Position numbers and translations under genes: made by a program. Shown piece after piece: positions 17,532-25,387 of a stretch of 64,000 nucleotides of DNA. The stretch is from positions 529,277-593,276 of the forward strand of contig NZ_GG700631.1 in the NCBI RefSeq assembly GCF_000162875.1, read 5' to 3'. Position 1 is the stretch's first letter; every line of letters starts with the position of its first letter. Under the pieces are notes generated by a model. That model made no database searches. It was not told the DNA's origin and saw only the letters and a program-made list of their open reading frames with translations. The stretch comes from Slackia exigua ATCC 700122. GTDB lineage: Bacteria > Actinomycetota > Coriobacteriia > Coriobacteriales > Eggerthellaceae.

Positions 17532-19295
17532 CTATTTCCCGCCCAATACGTGGCCGATGGTGTAGCCCATCAGGCAGTTGCGGGTATGGCTTAAACAGTT
17601 CAGGTTATGCGGGTAGGTGTTGTAGAACATGCCGCCCGATGTGAGTCCGGCAGCATACAGACCCGGTATGGGACGATGCTCGCGATCGAGCACCTGGCAG
17701 TCCGTGTTCACCAGCAATCCGCCCGCCGTGCACAGGCCATCGGCATATTCCTTGGTCGCATAGAAGGGCGGGGTGTCTATGCTCGCCATCATATGGCCGG
17801 GGAAATTGAAGTCCTCGTCCTTGCCTGCGGAAGCCATTTCATTCCAGCGGGCGATGGTGGCCACGAACGCGTCCCGCGGCACGCCCATCATGTCCGCCAG
17901 CTCCTCGAGCGTATCGGCCTTCATATCGGTCTTCGTCGCCGCGCCCACCCATACGTCCTTAGGACCGTAGCACGAGCTTGAAGGCGTCCAGATCTTGTCG
18001 ATCTTCTCTGCGATGGCACCGTCGACGATATAGAAGTCATACGTTCCGGGCTGCGCTTGGATGGCCATAGCCAAATGGCCGTACGGTTCGTATTCGGCCG
18101 TGAAGCGACGGCCCAGCTTATTCACGCGCAGATACGGCATGAGCTGCTCGGGATCGAGCATGATGGCTTGCGGGAAATCGTCCTCGGCAGCGCCTACGGC
18201 AAGCCCCATCCGATGCCCGTCTCCCGTATTCCCCATGGCTGCCGTCAGCCAATGCCCGGGAATGCCGCGCGGACGGCAGCGCTCGCGCAGCATCTGCTCA
18301 TTATATTCATAGCCGCCAGTCGCAAGCACCACGCCCTTCGCGCAGTTGTACTGTTCGTACGCCTCGCCGCTCTTCACGATCACGCCCGTCACGGCGCCCG
18401 CATCGTCGGTCACCAGCTGCACCGCCGGCGTCTCGTACCGAATCTCCGCACCGGCATCGGTGATGAAGCCTGCGAGGATCTTCGCCAGATCGGCAGGAGC
18501 ATACGGAAGATTCAACGACGTATTCCACGACCGGCCGTATGCGGTCTTGTCGTATTCGTCGCGGAAATCAGGAAAATCCCCCGCAGCGAACGTAAGCGGG
18601 TAGTCATCGAGGTTCTGATTGTCGAAATGACCGACATACCAATCGACAGCCTCGCCGTTGGTGTCCAGGAAGTGCTTGTAGAGCGCTATGTCTCCTTGGA
18701 AAGCCGAATCGATGACGGCGTCGGAAAGCCAGGCCTCTTTATCGAAGCTCATACCCCAATGCTTATGCAGCATCGAATCGGTGCCGCCGATGGTGGCGGA
18801 GTTGTAATTACCGAACGGGTTCTTCTCCACGGCGACGGTATTCAGCCCCGCTTCGGCGCAGGCAAGCGCCGCTGCATCCCCGGCGGGACCGAGTCCGCAG
18901 ACCACCACGTCCACGTCATGCGTGGCAACGATCCGCGAGGGGTCTACCGGTTCGGACTCGAAGGCGACTTTACCCTCACCGGCGGCATTGATCGAAACCT
19001 CCTCAACCACCGGCCATACCGCCTGGCTCGGATCAAGCGTCTGCATGCTTCCCATGCCGGCGGAATCCGCAGCCCCGGTTGAAGAAGCCGACATGGCAGA
19101 AGCGCCGCTTCCCGACGCCGGCGCGTCTTTCGCGCAACCCACGATGCCGAGCGCGGCGGCCGTCGCACCGGTGGTGAGCGCCGCTTTCAAGAAATTCCTA
19201 CGGCTCAGCTCCGACCCGCGAACGGCACCATCGCTGCCGACCGATTCCTGATCGGACACCGATTCCCAACCGTGCATCGAATCTTGTCCATTCAT
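17532..19295 (-). CDS. Tat-exported FAD-dependent reductase of the fumarate/urocanate reductase family
   Basis: A 587-residue secreted flavoprotein. A twin-arginine signal (SRRNFLKAALTTG) is followed by a lipobox-like IVGC, so it may be anchored as a Tat lipoprotein outside the membrane. The FAD-binding fold starts at DVDVVVCGLGPAGDAAA, and the C-terminal TAGGLLVNTDCQVLD region is typical of FRD/SDH-like flavoproteins. No FMN-binding domain is fused, unlike soluble fumarate reductases. Relatives are abundant in Eggerthellaceae, where they reduce small organic acceptors or drugs in anaerobic respiration; the acceptor cannot be read here. ATG 19295 is preceded by GGGAGG. Divergent from a solo LuxR HTH gene that may regulate it. 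Confidence 0.9.
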   Translation of the reverse strand: MNGQDSMHGWESVSDQESVGSDGAVRGSELSRRNFLKAALTTGATAAALGIVGCAKDAPASGSGASAMSASSTGAADSAGMGSMQTLDPSQAVWPVVEEVSINAAGEGKVAFESEPVDPSRIVATHDVDVVVCGLGPAGDAAALACAEAGLNTVAVEKNPFGNYNSATIGGTDSMLHKHWGMSFDKEAWLSDAVIDSAFQGDIALYKHFLDTNGEAVDWYVGHFDNQNLDDYPLTFAAGDFPDFRDEYDKTAYGRSWNTSLNLPYAPADLAKILAGFITDAGAEIRYETPAVQLVTDDAGAVTGVIVKSGEAYEQYNCAKGVVLATGGYEYNEQMLRERCRPRGIPGHWLTAAMGNTGDGHRMGLAVGAAEDDFPQAIMLDPEQLMPYLRVNKLGRRFTAEYEPYGHLAMAIQAQPGTYDFYIVDGAIAEKIDKIWTPSSSCYGPKDVWVGAATKTDMKADTLEELADMMGVPRDAFVATIARWNEMASAGKDEDFNFPGHMMASIDTPPFYATKEYADGLCTAGGLLVNTDCQVLDREHRPIPGLYAAGLTSGGMFYNTYPHNLNCLSHTRNCLMGYTIGHVLGGK

Positions 19296-19461
19296 GACAT
19301 GCCTCCCTCTGACAGTTCGAGCGACTCCCTTACGTTCGCCCGCCATGCCGCCATCATGCCCGAGCCGCACGCTGAGCATATCCACCGAAAAGGTAGATAT
19401 TTCCATGAACGCTGTTCGAATGGGTAGAATGAGCCTTCCATACGAAGGACGGAGGCGTTTG

Positions 19462-19731
19462 ATGGAAGAATCCATCGGTTTCGTCGAACAATCTGACCGC
19501 CTATCCGCCGCATTCGCGCGCACCATAGGTCTGACCCCGAGGGAGGCCGAGATCTTCCTCTTGCTTGCACGCGGGCGAAGCATGCCGCGCATCGCCCATG
19601 AACTCGTTCTTGCCGAAGGCACCGTGAAGACCCATGTGCGCCATATCTATCAGAAAGCAGACGTTTCCCACCGGCAGGAGCTTATCGATAGATACTCGAC
19701 ATTCCTCAACGAAGCGAGGCAGACGCATTGA
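19462..19731 (+). CDS. solo LuxR-type HTH transcriptional regulator
   Basis: An 89-residue protein that is almost only a GerE/LuxR DNA-binding domain: LTPREAEIFLLLARGRSMPRIAHELVLAEG leading into VKTHVRHIYQKADV. It closely parallels the C-terminal domain of the membrane regulator at 57717-59243 but lacks the membrane sensor. ATG 19462 has GGACGGAGG upstream; ATG 19431 is an alternative without a good site. It is divergent from the flavoprotein gene across 166 bp that contain AGGTAGAT and GGGTAGAAT, and is followed 69 bp later by a Crp/Fnr-type gene. Confidence 0.85.
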   Translation: MEESIGFVEQSDRLSAAFARTIGLTPREAEIFLLLARGRSMPRIAHELVLAEGTVKTHVRHIYQKADVSHRQELIDRYSTFLNEARQTH

Positions 19732-19800
19732 TCCGATCGACTGCGCATGGCGACGAATGGATGCCATGGCTGTTCAAAACGACATCGCAAGGAGGATTCC

Positions 19801-20478
19801 ATGCGTTCGGACATCGAGACCGACTTGAGCGGATCGCTTCCGGTCTGGAACGCGCTTGACGAGCTTGATCGCCGCTTGCTCGTCGAGCATGCGCATGCGC
19901 TGCATTTCAGCGCCGGCGCGCATGTCCACGGCATCGGAGACGAATGCATCGGCGTGCTGCTGGTGAAGACGGGTTCTCTGCGCGCGTACATGCTTTCGCC
20001 GAAATCCGGCAAGGAAATCACGCTCTTTCGGGTCGCAAGTCCCGACACCTGCGTGCTTTCCGCCGCATGCATCCTGCGCATGATCACGTTCGACATCTTC
20101 GTCGACGCCGTCGAAGACAGCGACGTCCTCGCCATAGATTCGGAGGCCTACCTGAGGCTGATGGAGCATTCGAGCGAAGTCGAGGCATACACGTACCGCC
20201 AGGCGGCCGAACGCTTCAGCGACGTGATGTGGATCATGCACCAGATCGTCTTCATGAGCTTCGACGAGCGCCTCGCCGTATTCCTGCTGGACGAGACGGC
20301 GCGCTCGGGCTCGCAGGCGCTGCATATGACGCACGATGAGATCGCACGCCATATGGGAAGCGCCCGCGAAGTCGTCTCGCGCATGCTCAAGTATTTCCAG
20401 CAAGAAGGGCTCGTCGACCTTTCTCGCGGATGCATCACGCTGCTCGATCGGCAGCGGCTTCACACGATCGCGTCGTGA
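19801..20478 (+). CDS. Crp/Fnr family transcriptional regulator
   Basis: A 225-residue regulator: a cyclic-nucleotide-binding-like beta barrel at residues 15-130, a long dimer helix around 140-170, and a C-terminal winged helix with THDEIARHMGSAREVVSRMLKYFQQEGLV. The CNMP-binding pocket signature of cAMP-type Crp is not obvious. A cysteine pair in DTCVLSAAC resembles clostridial-type family members, but I do not see the N-terminal FeS cysteines of E. coli Fnr. A strong AAGGAGG precedes ATG 19801. Position among redox genes suggests respiratory control. Its last 44 bp overlap the 3' end of the convergent oxidoreductase gene. Confidence 0.93.
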   Translation: MRSDIETDLSGSLPVWNALDELDRRLLVEHAHALHFSAGAHVHGIGDECIGVLLVKTGSLRAYMLSPKSGKEITLFRVASPDTCVLSAACILRMITFDIFVDAVEDSDVLAIDSEAYLRLMEHSSEVEAYTYRQAAERFSDVMWIMHQIVFMSFDERLAVFLLDETARSGSQALHMTHDEIARHMGSAREVVSRMLKYFQQEGLVDLSRGCITLLDRQRLHTIAS

Positions 20479-23400
20479 CGACGGCATCGCGGGTCAGATC
20501 GACATGTCCCGTCTTCAGATACTCGATGAACAGAGGGACGAGGTAGGGAACCAGTTCGGGAATATAGGTCGGCATGAGCGAGCCCATCGTCTTGGGAAGC
20601 AGCTCGGGCATGAGTTCGGCCATATCGGGTGGCATCTCGCCCATGAACGCTTCGACGAGCTCGATCATCTGCGGCATGACCTTGCCCATGATGGCAGGTG
20701 CCATCCTCGGGAACAGGACAGGCATCATCTTCGCCATGAGCGCAGGCCCTCCGGGAAGCTGCGCCATGGCGCGCATCATCGGCCCCATGCCCGCCGGCAT
20801 GGCATCAACCATGGCTCCGAACAGCGGCACCATGAACTCCGCCATGGCCTTGCGATCCATAAGACGGATGAACTTGTCGAAATACCCCCACATATAGCTT
20901 GTGTATACGTCCGATTTGGGAATATCATGCCCGGCAGCGACGGCGGTGACGCGAGCGAGGTCGTCGATCTCGAGCGGCAGGCCGAGCTTGTCGGCAGAAT
21001 CTCGCAGCTGCACCTGGCAGCAGGGGCATGCGGCGACCACCGTATGCGCGCAGGCGCTGCACGCTTCGCCGAGGCGCATGCCGCCCAGCACCGGCCCCGT
21101 CTCGATGTCGCTCACGAGCGTGATGACCGAGCCGCAGCATATACCCTGTTCGCGGTTGTGTTCCATCTCCACGTAATCGATGCCGGGAATAGCCTTGATC
21201 ATATCGCGCGGCGGTTCGTAGATGCCCTGCGCGCGACCCATGTGGCATGAGTCGTGGAACGTCACCGTCTTGCCGTCGAAGGGGTTTTCCGTAAGCTTGA
21301 GATCGCCGCGTCGGATTGCAGGCGCGATGAGCTCGGAATAGTGCATGGCCTCGATCTCGTAGGGTTCGCCCAGGCGTTCCGCCTCCTCGCGATAGAGATC
21401 TTTCCATACCAGCGCGCAGGCGGGGCACGAGGTGACCACCGTCGTGGCGCCGTGCGCGCGTGCCGCCGCCACGTTCTCGCGGTACATCTTCTCGAAAAGG
21501 TCCCATTTGCCGGCCATCTTCATCGGGATGCCGCAGCACTGCTCATCGGTCCCTAGATACGTCACCCGATAGCCGGCGTCCTGGAGCAGGCGGATCGTCG
21601 CCTCGGCGATGTCGTTTTCCACGTAGCTCGCCGTGCATCCGGCGAAGTACAGGATGTCGGCCTGCGGTTCGATCTTCGCGGCCACATCCGCGGGAACCCA
21701 ATCGGCGCGGCGATCGCGCTTGCCTGCCCAGATATCGCCCTCGCCCTCGAGCGCGGCGGCCATCATCTCGAAAGGCGGGAACGTTCCCTTCTTCTGCTCA
21801 TGGACGAGCTTCCCGCGCAGGACCATGCTGTCAGGTTCGATAGGCAGCTGCAGCTGGCAGCGCGTATCGCAGCGTTCGCAGGTCGTGCACCGCATGACGG
21901 CGTCGATGGCGTTGCGATCCCAGCTATCGCGCCCCCGGTAGATGTCGTCGATAACCGCATAGCGGCCGCGCGGCGACTGGCTCTCCCAGCCACGTCCGGC
22001 ATACTGCTCGCACGTGCGCACGCAGTACCCGCACCGGGCGCACGCATGCGCCGTGTAGGCGACCTCTCCCGGTATGCCGTGCCGTTCAGGCCCCAGGGCG
22101 CTCGCGTCGTAGGGCTTGGGCTTCGCCGCATTGGCGATCGGCCGTATGGCAGGTTCGAGAACCGAGGCGATTCCCATGAGTCGATCGAGCGTGCGACCGC
22201 CCTCCCCGCGCAATGCGAGCACTTTGCCGGGATTCATGATGCGTTGGGGATCGACGCGTTCCTTGAATCGTTCGAGCGAACGTAGCCGCTCGCCGCCGAG
22301 CACGGCGGTCGCCTGGCTGCGGAAGTACAGGCCGGTGGAATACGCGCTGCCCCCATGCCGTCGGGCGATCCTGATGGCGGAAAGCGCGAGCGCGAAGGCG
22401 AGGTTGAACGAGAACCTGCGATCATCGTGGGGGATATAGCCCAGCAAGACCACGTCGCCGCTTTTCGTGTACATGCCCTCCATGACGAAAGGCTGGCGGA
22501 TGTTCCTCTCGATATCGCCAAGCGTGGCCGCCAGCCCTTCGCGCGGCACGATGACCTCGGTCGGAACGATGGAGGGACCGATGCGCTTGAGCTTCATGGT
22601 ATTGGCCCGATCGGCCCATTCGTGCACCGCAGCCTCATCGTCCAGACGCTCGGCGCCGCACGCGGCGACGATCTCCGCAAGCGCAGGATCGATCGCCTCT
22701 GCACGGGAGCAGGGGAAGGCGATCATCACGAGATAGGATTCTGGCAGGCCGCGCTCGATCGCCGCAAGCCGCTCCTGTTCCGCCTTCTCGTATTCGTGGC
22801 AGCGGCGCCCCGGCAACGCACGCTTGAGCCTGACCGATGTCGGATTAAGAAAAGAAACCGACCACATCGGCAGCTCCCGTTCGCGAATGAGCGTCAAGCC
22901 CTTGTCGAGCGCTTCGATGGAAGGAAAGGACATGAGGCGCACCTCGGTCTCCTCGAGCGGGCGCGCTTTGAACGTGACCTGCGTGATGACGCCCGTGATG
23001 CCCTCGGCGTCGGCTATGCCGTCGCGCAGCTCTTCATCCGCGCATTCCCGAACGCTGCCATCCGGCAGGACGACGCGGGCGCGCAGGACGTTCTCCTTGA
23101 AAAGGCCGTATTCGTACGACCCGAACCCGCTGCCACCCTGAGCAAGCCATCCCCCAACGGTCGAACTGGGAAAGCTCGAAGGATACATGCAGAGATCGAG
23201 CCCTTGCGCTCGTATCTCATAGGCAATGTCTTCCCAGACTGCGCCTGCCTCGCAGGTGACTTCGAGCGTTTCGGCATCGACGGACAGGATCCTGTCGAGC
23301 CCCGACACATCCATGACAAGCGCGCCTTCGCGAGGCTGGACGCCGCCGTAGCCGCTCGTGGATGCCGCACGAGGAACGACCGGCACAGCGTGCTCGCCGG

Positions 23401-23608
23401 CCTTTCGCAGGATCGCGACGATATCGTCTTCGGTGCGCGGCCGCACGACCGCCCCTGCCGTGCCTGTATTGACGAAAGGCCCTATCAGAGACGGCATCAC
23501 ACCTATGTCGCGAGAATAGAGCCTGCATTCGCGCGGGTCGGCGCTCACGCGTCCTTCCCCTACGATATCGACGAGCTGCTGTACGAAATCCTGGCTTACC
23601 CGGCCCAT
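20435..23608 (-). CDS. FAD-linked oxidase fused to a CCG-domain Fe-S protein with a Met/Pro-rich tail
   Basis: A 1057-residue single-chain relative of glycolate/D-lactate oxidase (GlcD + GlcF). Domains: PCMH FAD-binding domain (about 45-220, with STVGGWLAQGGSGFGS), FAD-linked oxidase C-terminal domain to about 470 (ERVDPQRIMNPGKVLAL), a dicluster ferredoxin domain (CARCGYCVRTC and CTTCERCDTRC) and two cysteine-rich CCG domains (CCGIPMK and CCGSVITL) that usually pass electrons to quinone or a membrane partner. The last 110 or so residues form an unusual Met/Pro-rich repetitive tail. ATG 23608 is preceded by GAAGGGGG. Oxidation of a 2-hydroxy acid is the family guess; substrate unknown. Its 3' end overlaps the convergent Crp gene by 44 bp. 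Confidence 0.9.
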   Translation of the reverse strand: MGRVSQDFVQQLVDIVGEGRVSADPRECRLYSRDIGVMPSLIGPFVNTGTAGAVVRPRTEDDIVAILRKAGEHAVPVVPRAASTSGYGGVQPREGALVMDVSGLDRILSVDAETLEVTCEAGAVWEDIAYEIRAQGLDLCMYPSSFPSSTVGGWLAQGGSGFGSYEYGLFKENVLRARVVLPDGSVRECADEELRDGIADAEGITGVITQVTFKARPLEETEVRLMSFPSIEALDKGLTLIRERELPMWSVSFLNPTSVRLKRALPGRRCHEYEKAEQERLAAIERGLPESYLVMIAFPCSRAEAIDPALAEIVAACGAERLDDEAAVHEWADRANTMKLKRIGPSIVPTEVIVPREGLAATLGDIERNIRQPFVMEGMYTKSGDVVLLGYIPHDDRRFSFNLAFALALSAIRIARRHGGSAYSTGLYFRSQATAVLGGERLRSLERFKERVDPQRIMNPGKVLALRGEGGRTLDRLMGIASVLEPAIRPIANAAKPKPYDASALGPERHGIPGEVAYTAHACARCGYCVRTCEQYAGRGWESQSPRGRYAVIDDIYRGRDSWDRNAIDAVMRCTTCERCDTRCQLQLPIEPDSMVLRGKLVHEQKKGTFPPFEMMAAALEGEGDIWAGKRDRRADWVPADVAAKIEPQADILYFAGCTASYVENDIAEATIRLLQDAGYRVTYLGTDEQCCGIPMKMAGKWDLFEKMYRENVAAARAHGATTVVTSCPACALVWKDLYREEAERLGEPYEIEAMHYSELIAPAIRRGDLKLTENPFDGKTVTFHDSCHMGRAQGIYEPPRDMIKAIPGIDYVEMEHNREQGICCGSVITLVSDIETGPVLGGMRLGEACSACAHTVVAACPCCQVQLRDSADKLGLPLEIDDLARVTAVAAGHDIPKSDVYTSYMWGYFDKFIRLMDRKAMAEFMVPLFGAMVDAMPAGMGPMMRAMAQLPGGPALMAKMMPVLFPRMAPAIMGKVMPQMIELVEAFMGEMPPDMAELMPELLPKTMGSLMPTYIPELVPYLVPLFIEYLKTGHVDLTRDAVVTTRSCEAAADRAA

Positions 23609-23701
23609 TGCCGTCCCCCTTCCCCTGCGCATCCAGCGCGGTTCGACGCGTGGCGCGGTATTTCCGACGCATCCAACTGTGCGCCTGGAAAGGGAACGCT
23701 G

Positions 23702-23720
23702 TCGGTGACTTCGTCACTGA
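23702..23720. promoter_or_regulatory. inverted repeat upstream of the FAD/Fe-S oxidase gene
   Basis: GTGAC-TTC-GTCAC (23705-23717) is a perfect 5+5 palindrome, extended by TC/GA on the outside after one mismatch. It lies about 95 bp upstream of the gene starting at 23608. A regulator site is possible; no clear promoter hexamers were found nearby. The rest of 23609-23895 shows nothing else. Confidence 0.35.
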
Positions 23721-23895
23721 GCCGATACGCACGCGACTGGCATGGAAGCCGAATCGACGGCGGGCGAATCGCCGAGATCAACGCCATCGAGGCTGAACGC
23801 CGGTTTCTCCGGCAAGGTTGCTGCGAAAAAAGCGGGGCTCGAGCTTGAGCCGGAGCCCGTATCGTTCTTGCCTGTGCTTTTCTCTCCCGCATACG

Positions 23896-23921
23896 AAAAG
23901 AGCCCTCCCGAAGGAGGGCTC
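23896..23921 (-). terminator. rho-independent terminator of rplM-rpsI
   Basis: On the minus strand a perfect 9-bp stem GAGCCCTCC / GGAGGGCTC with a TTCG tetraloop is followed by TTTT. It lies about 30 bp past the rpsI stop codon. Confidence 0.92.
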
Positions 23922-23952
23922 TCGATACTGCAAGGGCAGCGATCGATGCGCG

Positions 23953-24345
23953 TTAGCGCTTGCTGAACTGCGGGCGCTTGCGGGCTTTCTTCAGGCCGTA
24001 CTTCTTGCGCTCGACCATACGGGGGTCGCGCGTGAGGAAACCGGCCTTCTTGAGCTCGGCACGATAATCGCCGGCATTCAGGAGGGCGCGGCTGATGCCG
24101 TGGCGCAGAGCGCCGGCCTGGCCGGAGATCCCGCCGCCGTTGCAGCGGGCGATGACATCGAAATGACCCACGGTGTCGGTCACCTTGAAGGGGGTCGACG
24201 CGAAGCTGACGAGGGCTTCGCGGCCGAAGTACATGGCGGCGTCGCGGCCGTTAACCGTGATCTTGCCGGTACCGGGAACCAGACGAACGCGTGCGACGGC
24301 GTTCTTGCGACGGCCGGTGCCGTAATACATTGCTTCACCTGCCAT
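23953..24345 (-). CDS. rpsI: 30S ribosomal protein S9
   Basis: A 130-residue ribosomal protein of the small-subunit head, whose C-terminal tail reaches the P-site tRNA. Family signatures are [16 protein letters not shown] near the start, [19 protein letters not shown] in the middle and the basic end RKRPQFSKR. It starts 2 bp after the rplM stop codon, the conserved rplM-rpsI pair, and ends at a strong terminator. Confidence 0.98.
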   Translation of the reverse strand: MAGEAMYYGTGRRKNAVARVRLVPGTGKITVNGRDAAMYFGREALVSFASTPFKVTDTVGHFDVIARCNGGGISGQAGALRHGISRALLNAGDYRAELKKAGFLTRDPRMVERKKYGLKKARKRPQFSKR

Positions 24346-24347
24346 GA

Positions 24348-24785
24348 TTAGTTCTCCTCAATCTTGATCTCGCGGGGCTTCTGAGCAGCATGCGGATGCT
24401 CGGCACCGGCGTACACCTTCAGCTTCATGCCCATGGCACGACCAAGCGTGTTCTTCGGGAGCATGCCCTTGACCGCGTGCTCGATGACGCGCTCAGGATG
24501 CTTTTCCATAGCCTCCTGGAAGGTTTCCTTCTTCAGTCCGCCCGGATGGCCGGAATGGCGATAGTATTCCTTGCTGGTGACCTTGGTGCCGGTGACGCGG
24601 ATCTTGTCGGCGTTGATGATGATGACGAAGTCACCGGTGTCGACATGAGGCGTGTACTGCGGCTTGTTCTTGCCCTTGAGGATGGTGGCAGCCTTGGTGG
24701 CGACGCGGCCAAGAACCTGGTCGGTCGCATCGATAAGGACCCACTCGCGCTCAACCTCTTGCGGCTTTGCGTAATACGTCTTCAC
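24348..24785 (-). CDS. rplM: 50S ribosomal protein L13
   Basis: A 145-residue early-assembly protein of the large subunit. [47 protein letters not shown] and [10 protein letters not shown] are all typical. I choose GTG 24785 as start because GGAGGA lies just upstream and the protein then begins MKTYYAK as expected; the TTG twelve nt earlier overlaps the ribosome binding site. A promoter is visible about 150 nt upstream, leaving a long leader. Confidence 0.97.
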   Translation of the reverse strand: MKTYYAKPQEVEREWVLIDATDQVLGRVATKAATILKGKNKPQYTPHVDTGDFVIIINADKIRVTGTKVTSKEYYRHSGHPGGLKKETFQEAMEKHPERVIEHAVKGMLPKNTLGRAMGMKLKVYAGAEHPHAAQKPREIKIEEN

Positions 24786-24935
24786 TATGTCCTCCAATAG
24801 GTGCGTTCATAATCAAAAGTGCCGCGTCCGAACCGCCCGGGTCCCACCCCGATGCCGATGGTCGAAGGCCTGGACTCCTTCTCGCATCGCGTCCTGTACG
24901 CAGCGTGTACGGGGCTTTTGAAAGCGAACTTCAGC

Positions 24936-24964
24936 ATTGTATGAATTCGCTGCGCGAGCGTCAA
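24936..24964 (-). promoter_or_regulatory. promoter of rplM-rpsI with a long leader
   Basis: Minus strand TTGACG (24964-24959), a 17-bp spacer and TACAAT (24941-24936). Transcription should start near 24929, giving an untranslated leader of about 145 nt (24929-24786), long enough for a ribosomal-protein leader RNA. The remaining intergenic DNA to 25130 is unremarkable. Confidence 0.75.
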
Positions 24965-25156
24965 TGAAAAGCGCCGTGAATCGCATCGGGCCGCGATGCT
25001 TTCCCACATGAAATCCATGAGCCTTGAAGATCGATGGGCGGCGAAAGAAACGAAGCTCTTCTCGGCTTCCGGACGAACGCCTTCCTTGAAAAAACCGATC
25101 GAATATGCCGTTCCCCGTTCGATTCATACCGAATTTGTGTGTATATATGCATTATT

Positions 25157-25184
25157 ACTGAATATTATTACATTTTTATTCATT
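25157..25184. promoter_or_regulatory. candidate ArgR (ARG box) region upstream of argC
   Basis: Two overlapping 18-bp windows (25157-25174 and 25167-25184) each match the E. coli consensus WNTGAATWWWWATTCANW with two mismatches. They lie in a conspicuous AT-rich block at 25131-25205. AT-richness alone inflates such matches and the boxes overlap, so only one could be used. Arginine repression of argCJBD is expected from family knowledge. Confidence 0.3.
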
Positions 25185-25209
25185 TTTATTATTATTTAAA
25201 CATAAAACT

Positions 25210-25239
25210 TTTATGCACTTGATCAAAAAATGATATGAT
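25210..25239 (+). promoter_or_regulatory. probable argC promoter
   Basis: TATGAT at 25234-25239 is a good -10. TTTATG at 25210-25215 is a weak -35 at 18 bp. Transcription would start near 25247, giving a leader of about 140 nt before the argC ATG; I see no T-box or attenuator in it. Confidence 0.5.
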
Positions 25240-25387
25240 CCATGTGCATGGAAGGCATCCCTGGAAGAGACGTTCGAGCGGCGTGGTCGCAGAACCGACA
25301 GGCGATGGTCTTTCGCGGGGAAAGAACTCCCGGCTTGAGGCCGACCGCCTCTCGTCGATGCGACGCTGAAAAGAAGGAAGAAGGGCC

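Noticed and set aside
19294-19461. Longer start for the LuxR HTH gene extending to 19294
   Set aside because: It would overlap the divergent flavoprotein start and its extra residues look non-coding; the Shine-Dalgarno fits ATG 19462.
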